8,602 nucleotides of DNA from an uncultured Bacilli bacterium (GCA_947853365.1 CANTWQ010000110.1:1-8602); one strand, 5' to 3'. Shown: positions 1 through 6,115, counted from the first letter of the stretch. Program-made: numbers and translations. Notes: generated by a model from the letters alone, not told the origin.

Positions 1-1179
1 CACTTCTACATAGTTCTTACCTTTATAAGAGGGGCGTATAAAATAACTTCCCGCAAGAATAGATGCTGCTAGTATCACAATGACTTCTAATCGCCACGGA
101 AATTGAATCATCAATAATATGGAAGGAGCATATTGCCATGGGGTAAGTCTGGTTGTTAAAATAGCAAATAATAGGCCTAAAACACTAAGGGATATCAAAA
201 GATTTTTTTGCCCTTTGGTTTGAAATATTTCTTTGCGATAACGAATTGCCAAAGCAATGAAAAGCCATACAATCATGTTAATAAAAAATTGAATTCTAGT
301 ACCTTCATAAAAAGGAAAGAAATATGCCAAAGGATGAAATGCACAAGAAGTAACGAGATTAGCGGAGGAAATTAAATCTTCTGCGAAGACAGCAAGAGAT
401 GCATACAGCTTATGTTCTATTAAAGGAATCACGGATGGTAGATAACAAGTCAAAATGATGACAGAAGCAAAAATTAGATGTTTTAAATTTGACATGCGGA
501 ACAATTCTTTTTTCTGAAACAAAAGATAAAGTACACAGAAAATCGTTAGATAGATACTTACGACAAGATGGCTATGAAGCATACCAAGGTATCCCAATAT
601 AAACCATAGGTAGAATTGTTTTTTTGATCCGTGAAACAATTCGTATAATCCTAAAAAGGCCATTGGAAAAAAGAGAAATAGAAAACTTTCGGCAAAAGCA
701 TCGCGATATATGATGTCTGATAATAAATAGCTAGAAGTCATATAAAATAAGGCTGTAAAAAAAGATACTTTTTTATTTTTAAAAATACGGTAAGATACAT
801 AATACATCATCATACTAGATAAAGCAAAAACTAAAATATGTGTTAGTTTATACCCTGTGATTGCATCTCCCCCAAAGAAAGATAAAAAGTAGGTGAGATA
901 AGATGCTACTAGATGTGGTAATCGTGGATAGAAAAGCCCTACACCGTACCCTAGATTGTTAGCAATTCCTTCAACAATGGGGCTTGGGAACCATTTGCCA
1001 GAAAAGAAGTCAAGGCTTTCGCTAATCACCTTAATATTTGATAAATGGAAAAGAGAATCATCCCCCAAAAAGAAAACATTTGGTTTGATCCAATAAGAAT
1101 AAAGTAACAGTATACCAATAACAAGTAACAATAATAATTGTAAAGTTGTGTTTTCCCAAAACGATTTTCTTGTTCTCAT
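1..1179 (-). CDS. Large polytopic membrane protein, GT-C / PTPS-related type (3' end outside window)
   Basis: An open frame runs from the ATG at 1179 to the left edge: 393 codons with no stop, so the C-terminus is missing. The start follows an SD-like GAGAGG about 8 nt upstream. The protein opens with a short basic N-terminus and a long hydrophobic helix (about residues 12-30), then an extracytoplasmic loop with paired acidic residues and a His (GDD at 39-41, H45) and the motif GYGVGLFYPRLPH (78-90). Many further hydrophobic segments follow. This layout, with an acidic pair after the first helix and a glycine/proline-rich FYPxLPH loop, resembles GT-C-fold membrane glycosyltransferases and the '6-pyruvoyl-tetrahydropterin synthase-related' membrane family. 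Proteins of this kind are thought to move sugars from lipid-linked donors onto surface polymers or lipids, but the substrate cannot be told here. It is transcribed after the XRE gene, separated by a terminator and a candidate promoter. Family call moderately sure; function unproven. Confidence -1.
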   Translation of the reverse strand, partial: MRTRKSFWENTTLQLLLLLVIGILLLYSYWIKPNVFFLGDDSLFHLSNIKVISESLDFFSGKWFPSPIVEGIANNLGYGVGLFYPRLPHLVASYLTYFLSFFGGDAITGYKLTHILVFALSSMMMYYVSYRIFKNKKVSFFTALFYMTSSYLLSDIIYRDAFAESFLFLFFPMAFLGLYELFHGSKKQFYLWFILGYLGMLHSHLVVSIYLTIFCVLYLLFQKKELFRMSNLKHLIFASVIILTCYLPSVIPLIEHKLYASLAVFAEDLISSANLVTSCAFHPLAYFFPFYEGTRIQFFINMIVWLFIALAIRYRKEIFQTKGQKNLLISLSVLGLLFAILTTRLTPWQYAPSILLMIQFPWRLEVIVILAASILAGSYFIRPSYKGKNYVEV

Positions 1180-1199
1180 TTTATCTACCTCTCTTTTTT

Positions 1200-1230
1200 A
1201 TTATAACAAAAAAATTCACACATTGGTGAA
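1200..1230 (-). promoter_or_regulatory. Candidate promoter for the GT-C-like membrane protein
   Basis: On the minus strand a perfect TATAAT lies at 1205-1200, 20 nt before the ATG at 1179, which would give a leader of about 14 nt carrying the SD. The best -35 is TTCACC (1230-1225; 4 of 6 bases) at a long 19-nt spacing, and it lies inside the terminator hairpin of the upstream gene. The -10 is convincing, the -35 weak. Confidence -1.
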
Positions 1231-1233
1231 TTT
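1205..1233 (-). terminator. Intrinsic terminator after the XRE regulator
   Basis: A perfect 8-bp inverted repeat (aaattcac at 1212-1219, gtgaattt at 1226-1233) with a 6-nt loop is followed on the minus strand by TTTTTTGTTA. The stem overlaps the TAA stop of the XRE gene. The stem is AT-rich, so termination may be partial. Confidence -1.
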
Positions 1234-1585
1234 AACGTATCTTCTTTTCTAAAAGTTCAACCATACGCCGTGGATTATCACATATTTTTTCATATAGTTT
1301 CTTTCTTTTTCGTAATTCTTGGATAAATTCCACTTCTTCTTTGGCTAACATCACCCCATAAGTTGTATCCTCTTCGGCGACGGCATACCTACTTTCTCCT
1401 AATAAGGTATTGTAATCGACATGAAAAATCATCGTTAATTCTGATAGTGTTTCTAAATCTGGAAAACGACTTCCTTTTTCATACTTACAAATTGTCGGTT
1501 TTTTGACATGAATCATTTCACCCAACTGTTCTTGGGTCCATCCCTGTTCTTTTCGTAATTCTCTTAGCCTTTTTCCAAAAAGCAT
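1232..1585 (-). CDS. XRE-family helix-turn-helix transcriptional regulator
   Basis: A 117-residue protein with an N-terminal Cro/C1-type HTH (about residues 5-62): FGKRLRELRKEQGWTQEQLG is the classic first two helices, and KKPTICKYEKGSRFPDLETL the recognition helix and following turn. The remaining 50 or so residues are charged and helical (LRKRKKLYEK, MVELLEKKIR), possibly for dimerisation; I recognise no sensor domain. The ATG at 1585 follows GAGGG with good spacing. It stands alone between the rpsI terminator and its own terminator, with a TATAAT upstream. Its location just before the GT-C-like gene suggests, without proof, that it controls itself or that neighbour. Such regulators often sit beside accessory genes. 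The family is sure; the target is unknown. Confidence -1.
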   Translation of the reverse strand: MLFGKRLRELRKEQGWTQEQLGEMIHVKKPTICKYEKGSRFPDLETLSELTMIFHVDYNTLLGESRYAVAEEDTTYGVMLAKEEVEFIQELRKRKKLYEKICDNPRRMVELLEKKIR

Positions 1586-1622
1586 ATTGTCCCTCTTTTC
1601 TTTTTATGATCTGATGTCGTTA

Positions 1623-1651
1623 ATTATATGTAAACGGAACATGCTTTTGTT
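1623..1651 (-). promoter_or_regulatory. Candidate promoter of the XRE gene with possible operator
   Basis: A perfect -10 TATAAT lies at 1628-1623 on the minus strand, giving a leader of about 30 nt. No good -35 stands at 16-18 nt (AACAAA at 17). Just upstream of the -10 lies ATGT-N7-ACAT (about 1628-1642), an imperfect dyad in the promoter spacer, where an autorepressor could bind. The -10 is fairly sure; the operator is a guess. Confidence -1.
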
Positions 1652-1680
1652 TAAAGTTAGCAATTAGGCAACACATTGAC

Positions 1681-1711
1681 AAAAAAAGACCCAAACAATT
1701 TGGATCTTTTT
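1681..1711 (-). terminator. Strong intrinsic terminator after rpsI
   Basis: On the minus strand the arms AAAAAGATCCAAA and TTTGGGTCTTTTT (1711-1699 and 1695-1683) pair over 13 bp with one G-U wobble and a 3-nt loop, running into a T-rich tail. It begins 4 nt after the rpsI stop and closes the rplM-rpsI operon. Confidence -1.
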
Positions 1712-1714
1712 CTT

Positions 1715-2140
1715 TTAACGTTTTGAGAATTGTGGTGCACGACGTGCTTTTTTTAGTCCTGGTTTTTTACGTTCTTTCTTACGAGCATCACGTGTAATGA
1801 AGCCTTCGACTTTTAATGCCTTACGGAAACTATTTTCTGAATCACTTGGTGTTGTTTTATCATAGTCTAATAATGCTCTGGTAATACCCAAACGAACTGC
1901 TCCAGCTTGACCTGAGAAACCACCACCTTGCACACTTACTTCAATATCAAATGTATCTTTGGTATTGGTTACATCAAGGGGTTGCATTAAATCCATGACT
2001 AATGTTTCGTATGGAAAATATTCATGTACATCACGGCCATTTACAGTGATTTTACCGTTTCCGGCGGTCATACGAACGCGTGCTACACTTGTTTTTCTTC
2101 TACCTGTTCCTGTATAAATGTTCTTTTCTTCTTTTGCCAT
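1715..2140 (-). CDS. rpsI: 30S ribosomal protein S9 (uS9)
   Basis: A 141-residue S9, slightly longer than the usual 130 or so because of an N-terminal MAKEEKN extension. Family hallmarks are visible: [14 protein letters not shown] near the start, [15 protein letters not shown], the glycine-rich [21 protein letters not shown], and the conserved basic C-terminal tail ending [12 protein letters not shown]. In the 30S subunit this tail reaches toward the P-site tRNA. The ATG at 2140 follows a strong AGGAGGG that overlaps the TAG stop of rplM; the two genes are 13 nt apart and surely co-transcribed. A strong terminator follows. Nothing unusual was seen. Confidence -1.
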   Translation of the reverse strand: MAKEEKNIYTGTGRRKTSVARVRMTAGNGKITVNGRDVHEYFPYETLVMDLMQPLDVTNTKDTFDIEVSVQGGGFSGQAGAVRLGITRALLDYDKTTPSDSENSFRKALKVEGFITRDARKKERKKPGLKKARRAPQFSKR

Positions 2141-2153
2141 ATACGAAACCCTC

Positions 2154-2585
2154 CTATTTTAACTCCAAAGCCACTGGTTTTTGGGCTTCGTGTTTGTGTT
2201 CACTACCAGCATATACAAATAATTTTTTGTACATTTGGCGTCCTAATCTCGTGTGTGGTAACATTCCTTTTACCGCACGTTCTACCATTTCTTCTGGATA
2301 TTGTTCTTTCATTTCTTTGGCTGTTCTTACTCTAAGTCCTCCTGGATACATTGAGTGATTATAATATTTTTTATCCTCTAGTTTATTTCCAGTTAGATTT
2401 ACTTTACTTGCATTGATAATGATCACATAATCACCGCAATCTAAATGTGGTGTATATGTTGGTTTGTTTTTACCACGTAACACGTGTGCTGCAAGTGATG
2501 CAACGCGTCCTAGTGATTTTCCTTCAGCATCGATCACATACCATTTACGATCGATCGTTTCTTTTTTTTGTGTATAACTTTTCAT
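2154..2585 (-). CDS. rplM: 50S ribosomal protein L13 (uL13)
   Basis: 143 residues, the normal length for bacterial L13. Recognisable blocks are [16 protein letters not shown] (about 14-30), the [23 protein letters not shown] segment (37-59), HSMYPGGLR (77-85) and [23 protein letters not shown] (105-127). It binds 23S rRNA and is an early assembly protein of the large subunit. The ATG at 2585 follows AAAGGAG. It is the first gene of the rplM-rpsI operon and has its own promoter and a structured leader, so the pair is probably feedback-controlled by L13 itself, as described for Firmicutes L13 leaders. It is also open to read-through from the truA operon, because no terminator separates them. 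Confidence -1.
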   Translation of the reverse strand: MKSYTQKKETIDRKWYVIDAEGKSLGRVASLAAHVLRGKNKPTYTPHLDCGDYVIIINASKVNLTGNKLEDKKYYNHSMYPGGLRVRTAKEMKEQYPEEMVERAVKGMLPHTRLGRQMYKKLFVYAGSEHKHEAQKPVALELK

Positions 2586-2600
2586 ATTTTCCTTCTCCTT

Positions 2601-2645
2601 TTATTAAGTTCTGTTTTCCCAGGACAAAACTTATGTGGGGATAAT
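2601..2645 (-). ncRNA. L13 leader (ribosomal protein leader, cis-regulatory)
   Basis: Between the promoter and the rplM SD, the transcript reads CCCCACAUAAG, then a 9-bp stem UAAGUUUUG/CAGAACUUA (2633-2625 with 2613-2605, one U-G pair) enclosing UCCUGGGAAAA. This position and the loop sequence fit the L13 leader family found before rplM-rpsI in Firmicutes, which is thought to bind excess L13 and lower expression. I matched it from memory; a covariance-model search was not possible. Confidence -1.
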
Positions 2646-2661
2646 AAATGTACCGATTTAG

Positions 2662-2690
2662 ATTATACTAAAACTTCCCTTGAAAGTCAA
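2662..2690 (-). promoter_or_regulatory. Promoter of rplM-rpsI
   Basis: Minus-strand -35 TTGACT (2690-2685; 5 of 6 consensus bases), a 17-nt spacer and a perfect -10 TATAAT (2667-2662). It begins only 9 nt after the stop of the preceding gene. Predicted transcript start is about 2655, giving a leader of about 70 nt that contains the L13 hairpin. Confidence -1.
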
Positions 2691-2699
2691 TCAATTTCG

Positions 2700-3032
2700 C
2701 TATTTCCTTAAAATTTTATGTGGATGGTCTTTCATTACTCGTGGCTGATTTAACACTTCTTCTATTTCTAACAATCTTTCATAAGAAATTTGCCGGGTCA
2801 ATTGTTCTTCGGCGGATAACATACTATAGGGCATATCGGTTATGGTATCCTTTAGCACCTGATGCATCAAAGAAGAACATAAATCGGTTGTTGCCAATTT
2901 CCCGTCTCTTACTCTTTTCAAATAAAGGTATTTACTTTCTTCCATATAAGGATTTGGAATCACTTCATAGATGTCTCTTCGTGTTTTTTTTAATTCTTGG
3001 GCTACTACTAATATTTCTGTATTATATTTCAT
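2700..3032 (-). CDS. Small soluble protein of unknown function, coupled to truA
   Basis: A 110-residue protein I do not recognise. An ATG at 3065 is also in frame, but the one at 3032 is preferred: GGAGG lies 4 nt upstream and the codon overlaps the TGA stop of truA as ATGA, typical of translational coupling. There is no signal peptide or membrane segment. The sequence looks helical and charged: an N-terminal helix (TEILVVAQELKKTRRDIYEV), then PNPYMEESKYLYLKRVRDGK, a middle LCSSLMHQVLKDTI, and a C-terminal EEQLTRQISYERLLEIEEV with a basic tail. It is the last gene of the ecf-truA operon and immediately precedes the rplM promoter, an unusual place between two universal translation genes. Clean RBS and coupling make it a real gene; no function is claimed. 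Confidence -1.
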   Translation of the reverse strand: MKYNTEILVVAQELKKTRRDIYEVIPNPYMEESKYLYLKRVRDGKLATTDLCSSLMHQVLKDTITDMPYSMLSAEEQLTRQISYERLLEIEEVLNQPRVMKDHPHKILRK

Positions 3033-3784
3033 ATTTCCTCCACATATTCTATTTTCTCTAAACAAAGGCCTTGTGCTGGAGCTCTTTTGCCAGCTTTGGT
3101 TCGGTCTTTACTCGTTAAAACTTGTTGTATTTCATCAGGAGATACTTTTTTCTCTCCCACTTTGATTAAATAGCCAACCATATTACGAATTTGATATTTT
3201 AAGAACCCATTTCCTTCAAATAAAATTTGCAAAATATTTGGATTCTCTAACGATCTTGTGATACTTGCTTGATAAATCGTTCTGATGCAATTTTCTTTTT
3301 CTTCGTTTTCTGAGACAAACGCACGAAAGTCATGGGTTCCAAGTAAAAATGAAATGGCTTTTTGCATACTTTCGACATCTAGATTGTGATTGTATTGATA
3401 AATATAGTTTCGTTCCATTGGCTGATATTCGCCAAGATTGATTCGATAGATATATGTTTTCTTATGTTTTGAAAAACGTGCATGAAATCGTTCATCTACT
3501 TTTTCCACATGGACAACATATAAATCGTCGTCCGTATTACTATTGATGGCCCTTTTTAATTTGTAAGGCGGAATCTCAATATGAAAATCACAGTGTCCCA
3601 CTTGCCCCTTTGCATGTACTTTACGATCTGTTCTTCCCGCGGCAACAAAAGTTGTTTTTCTTTGCTGATTGATATAGGATAATGCGCGTTCTATCTCTCC
3701 TTGTACGGTTCTAAGATTCGGTTGCACTTGAAATCCTGCAAAGTTGCTACCATCGTAGGAAAGAGTAATTTTATACCTTGTCAT
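3029..3784 (-). CDS. truA: tRNA pseudouridine(38-40) synthase TruA
   Basis: 251 residues, the normal TruA size. TruA isomerises uridines 38-40 in the anticodon arm of many tRNAs. Visible features: RYKITLSYDGSNFAGFQVQP at the N-terminus, TVQGEIERAL, the catalytic loop AGRTDRKVHAKGQV with nucleophile Asp53, FHARFSKHKKTYIYRI (the conserved ARF..K.Y.Y motif), GTHDFRAFVS, and near the C-terminus GNGFLKYQIRNMVG. The start at 3784 is chosen over an in-frame ATG at 3880 because GGGAGGG lies 5 nt upstream, homology begins there, and it overlaps the ecfT stop as ATGA. The loop usually reads GRTDxGVHA; here the glycine after the Asp+1 residue is Lys55, a visible departure. It sits fourth in a five-gene overlapping operon, the classic position after ecfT in Firmicutes. 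Confidence -1.
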   Translation of the reverse strand: MTRYKITLSYDGSNFAGFQVQPNLRTVQGEIERALSYINQQRKTTFVAAGRTDRKVHAKGQVGHCDFHIEIPPYKLKRAINSNTDDDLYVVHVEKVDERFHARFSKHKKTYIYRINLGEYQPMERNYIYQYNHNLDVESMQKAISFLLGTHDFRAFVSENEEKENCIRTIYQASITRSLENPNILQILFEGNGFLKYQIRNMVGYLIKVGEKKVSPDEIQQVLTSKDRTKAGKRAPAQGLCLEKIEYVEEI

Positions 3785-4434
3785 ATGATCCCTCCCATAG
3801 CAAATGATAAAATGAGAAGTACGAAGTGAAAAAATAAAAAGTGATAATCCCATACTTCTAATTGCGATTCTTCCATCCAACTTTTTTCACGATACAAATG
3901 AAATAGCCGTATCTGATATAGATATTTGATCTGCTGATATTCATACTTGCTCATTTGGTATGCCATTTTACTATTTTTGTAGAATGTCGCAAGCGTCATT
4001 TTTTGGCCGTAACTCTTTCGTAAATTTTCCAATTGATTCCAGGCGGTTTTCATTCCTTTGAAGCGATAAAACAACGAAAGAATATGATCTAAATACTTTC
4101 CATTATTGAGAGCATAAAGATTGTGTTCTAAAAATTCTTGTACTTGATCAAAAGAAATGGTTCCCATGATACACCAAGCGTATACGATGATATTGATGAT
4201 TTTCGTTATCCACAATAGTTGTGGAAAAAAGAAAGAAAAACAGTTTAAAACGAGGGCCCCTACCGATAAATAACAAATTCCTCTTTGGCGTTTGGCAAAA
4301 AAAAGTAAAAATAAATTCAGTAAGCAAAGATACCACAAATTATCAGTTGCAACTATCATTGCCATCCATAGAATCAAACCAATGACTTTTGTTAGTAAAT
4401 TCACACTACGTAACAATACCAAATCTTTATACAT
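3781..4434 (-). CDS. ecfT: EcfT-like transmembrane component of an ECF module (divergent, short)
   Basis: 217 residues against about 265 for ordinary EcfT. Four hydrophobic segments lie in the N-terminal half (about 11-29, 32-47, 53-70, 73-93), then a long polar helical region (about 95-195), and a last membrane segment (197-217). EcfT joins the ATPase pair to exchangeable substrate-binding S components, and its two coupling helices carry Ala-Arg-Gly-type motifs that dock on the ATPases. At the matching places I see LRK (138-140, in ENLRKSYG) and IRL (175-177, in YQIRLFHLYREK): Arg is kept, but Ala and Gly are lost in both. Similarity is weak and the call leans on gene order (ecfA1-ecfA2-ecfT-truA), topology and overlaps: 8 nt with the previous gene, ATGA with truA. 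It could be a repurposed descendant. Confidence -1.
   Translation of the reverse strand: MYKDLVLLRSVNLLTKVIGLILWMAMIVATDNLWYLCLLNLFLLFFAKRQRGICYLSVGALVLNCFSFFFPQLLWITKIINIIVYAWCIMGTISFDQVQEFLEHNLYALNNGKYLDHILSLFYRFKGMKTAWNQLENLRKSYGQKMTLATFYKNSKMAYQMSKYEYQQIKYLYQIRLFHLYREKSWMEESQLEVWDYHFLFFHFVLLILSFAMGGII
3790..3796 (-). promoter_or_regulatory. SD that fixes the truA start
   Basis: GGGAGGG on the minus strand, 5 nt before the ATG at 3784 and inside the last codons of ecfT. It argues against the longer in-frame start at 3880. Confidence -1.
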
Positions 4435-5236
4435 GTTTATATATATCCTTTATAATATCTCTAATATCTTTGTGATAGAATAATCGAATTCCTTTTTCTT
4501 TGGCTAGCAGTGTGAATTGTACCAAACGGGGAATTGCAATATGATAAGTTGCTAGAGTATTAGCATCTTGAAATAAGGTATCACTCACTTCATTTAAAAC
4601 AACGGTGTGATTTTGTAAGACGACACAACGATTGACATTTTCATATAATAAATCTGTATCATTGGAACTGATGAGAATGGTTTTTTTGTATTTTTCTCGG
4701 AGAATTTTCCAAAGGCGAAGCAATTTTTTTTGATTAGCACTATCTAAATCGACCATAGGCTCGTCAAACAGTAAAACTTTCGGTTGGCTGAGTAGACCCA
4801 GGGCAATTTGTAACCGTTTCTTTTCTCCACTTGATAAGCTCTGAACGAAACGAGGTAACACATTTTCTTTTAAGCCAACTATTTTCAAAGCTTCTAATAA
4901 TTTGGTCTTTTTTTTCTTTGCATCCATTTCTAAAGCATGAAAAATGTAATCGGCCTCCTCTTCGACCGTCGATAAAGGGGTGAAAGGGTGATATTCTTGT
5001 TCGATGAGGGCCACTTTCCGGCGGAACCTTTCTTTTGTATCATCATTTAATACCATATTTCCAATTTTAACTGTACCACTGATATCTAGATGCCTACCAT
5101 CTAAAATTTCTAATAATAATGTTTTTTGATCACCGATGATACCAATGATATCAGGTCCATGTAAATTGAGATTTACTTTTTTTAACCAATATTTTAATTT
5201 ATAACGATAACTGACATTTTCTAATTTTATTTCCAT
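4427..5236 (-). CDS. ecfA2: ECF-type ABC ATPase EcfA2, P-loop degenerate
   Basis: 269 residues, an ABC ATPase in the EcfA2 position. Visible in order: A-loop Tyr (SYRYKL, 9-14); the Walker A place reads GIIGDQKTLLLEIL (32-45), about three residues shorter than GxxGxGKST and without the glycine before Lys38; Q-loop with Gln80 kept (ALIEQEYHPF); signature LSSGE (134-138) kept; Walker B VLLFDEP with Asp158 and catalytic Glu159 kept; D-loop LD (164-165) kept; the switch His is replaced by Asn192 (SSND). The contracted P-loop should prevent normal phosphate binding in its own site. Its good signature and D-loop would instead complete the site centred on the EcfA1 P-loop. The C-terminal part (about 215-269) is short for EcfA2. 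It overlaps ecfA1 by 10 nt and ecfT by 8 nt, so equal, coupled production is expected. Confidence -1.
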   Translation of the reverse strand: MEIKLENVSYRYKLKYWLKKVNLNLHGPDIIGIIGDQKTLLLEILDGRHLDISGTVKIGNMVLNDDTKERFRRKVALIEQEYHPFTPLSTVEEEADYIFHALEMDAKKKKTKLLEALKIVGLKENVLPRFVQSLSSGEKKRLQIALGLLSQPKVLLFDEPMVDLDSANQKKLLRLWKILREKYKKTILISSNDTDLLYENVNRCVVLQNHTVVLNEVSDTLFQDANTLATYHIAIPRLVQFTLLAKEKGIRLFYHKDIRDIIKDIYKHV

Positions 5237-6033
5237 AAGGTATTCACCATCCGTTCCATATCTAAGATGATTTCATCTAATACTTCATAAAATTCTAATT
5301 TTAACGAAAGATCCACCATAAATGGTAATTTCAGGCCAATCCGATTTAATAATTTATCTTCTCGCATCACAACGAGTGGCTTTCCCTCCATTAACCATTT
5401 TCCGCGGTACAAAATGTATAAATAATCTGCATCCAATGTATCTTCTAGATTTTGACTGAATAAAAGAATCGTCACATGTTCTTGTTGATTTAATTCTTTC
5501 AGAATTCTCTTGATATCTATGGTATCCTGACGATTTAGATTTCGAAACGGTTGATCTAACAGTAATATTGCGGGATGATGGATGATTGCTAAGGCAATTT
5601 TTAATTTCTGTTTTTGGCTTTTGGTTAAGTCTTGAATCTTTTTATCTAAAAGATTGGTTATCTGTAATTTTTGGCATGTTTCTATGATTCGTTTTTCCAT
5701 TTGGTCTTTCGGCATATTTAGGTTTTCTAAAGGAAAACACAATTCACGATATACACTCTCATAGAGAAAACTTCTTTCTTCATTACTGACAATTCCCAGT
5801 TTAGAAAATATTTCTTCTTTTTGCGAAGAATCGATATACTGATATCCAATCACAATTTTATTCTTGCTTGGAAGATAGCCAGTTAGAAGACGCATTAACG
5901 TCGTCTTTCCACTTTCATTTGGTCCAGATATAGCAATATAACTGCCCTCGTCAACAGAAAAAGAGAAGTCAGTGAAAATGATATGGTTTTGGTAATGAAA
6001 ATCTAAATGCTCTACGCGAATTATTTTTTCCAC
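5227..6033 (-). CDS. ecfA1: ECF-type ABC ATPase EcfA1, catalytic residues degenerate
   Basis: 268 residues from the GTG at 6033, preferred over the in-frame GTG at 6042 because AGGTGA lies 5 nt before it. EcfA1 normally pairs with EcfA2 to power vitamin or metal uptake by ECF transporters. Visible: A-loop Tyr14 (LDFHYQ); Walker A GPNESGKTT (37-45) intact; the Q-loop region reads GIVSNEERSF (80-89) without Gln; the signature reads LTKSQ (136-140) for LSGGQ; Walker B ILLLD (156-160) is followed by Gln161 in place of the catalytic Glu; the D-loop reads NLN (165-167) with Asn for Asp; the switch His is Gln194 (FSQNLED). It should bind ATP but not hydrolyse it normally. VYRELCFPLENLNMP (94-108) still resembles the EcfA helix after the Q-loop, which supports the family call. 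First gene of the ecf-truA operon, behind its own promoter. Confidence -1.
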   Translation of the reverse strand: MEKIIRVEHLDFHYQNHIIFTDFSFSVDEGSYIAISGPNESGKTTLMRLLTGYLPSKNKIVIGYQYIDSSQKEEIFSKLGIVSNEERSFLYESVYRELCFPLENLNMPKDQMEKRIIETCQKLQITNLLDKKIQDLTKSQKQKLKIALAIIHHPAILLLDQPFRNLNRQDTIDIKRILKELNQQEHVTILLFSQNLEDTLDADYLYILYRGKWLMEGKPLVVMREDKLLNRIGLKLPFMVDLSLKLEFYEVLDEIILDMERMVNTLWK

Positions 6034-6038
6034 AATTT

Positions 6039-6044
6039 TCACCT
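6039..6044 (-). promoter_or_regulatory. SD that fixes the ecfA1 GTG start
   Basis: AGGTGA, a 6-base match to the anti-SD, 5 nt before the GTG at 6033. The alternative GTG at 6042 lies within this SD and would have no proper site of its own. Confidence -1.
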
Positions 6045-6061
6045 ACTTCTTTTTCCTTACT

Positions 6062-6090
6062 ATTATACTCTATCATCGAAAAATACGCAA
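6062..6090 (-). promoter_or_regulatory. Promoter of the ecfA1-ecfA2-ecfT-truA operon
   Basis: Minus-strand TTGCGT (6090-6085; 3 of 6 bases, TTG kept), a 17-nt spacer and a perfect TATAAT (6067-6062), with a predicted leader of about 22 nt. A promoter here means the ecf operon no longer depends on the rplQ transcript. Confidence -1.
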
Positions 6091-6091
6091 A

Positions 6092-6115
6092 GAAAAAGTG
6101 CTTTTTACAAACACT
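6092..6115 (-). terminator. Weak candidate terminator after the DUF212 gene
   Basis: On the minus strand AGTG ... CACT (6115-6112 with 6100-6097), with some internal T/A pairing, is followed by TTTTTCTTT. The stem is short and imperfect, so partial termination at best. Confidence -1.

Noticed and set aside
2024..3165. Several plus-strand open frames of 60-113 codons opposite rpsI, rplM, the unknown gene and truA
   Set aside because: They run antisense to confidently identified genes, show low-complexity Phe/Leu/Ser-rich translations typical of the reverse of AT-rich coding DNA, and lack SD sites.
3785..3880. N-terminal extension of TruA by 32 residues from the ATG at 3880
   Set aside because: The extension lies in the coding region of ecfT, has no SD or TruA homology, and a strong GGGAGGG directly precedes the ATG at 3784.
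4148..4336. Minus-strand 62-codon frame within ecfT
   Set aside because: Out-of-frame shadow inside a larger coding frame with better context; no SD and no recognisable content.
3029..4434. Mycoplasma-type code with TGA as Trp
   Set aside because: TGA ends both truA and ecfT exactly where the next gene starts (ATGA), and Trp codons seen are TGG.
4427..6033. ecfA1 and ecfA2 as pseudogenes
   Set aside because: Both frames are full length without frameshift or internal stop, overlap neighbours in the usual way, have SD sites and a promoter, and keep different motifs selectively; decay would not be expected to be complementary.
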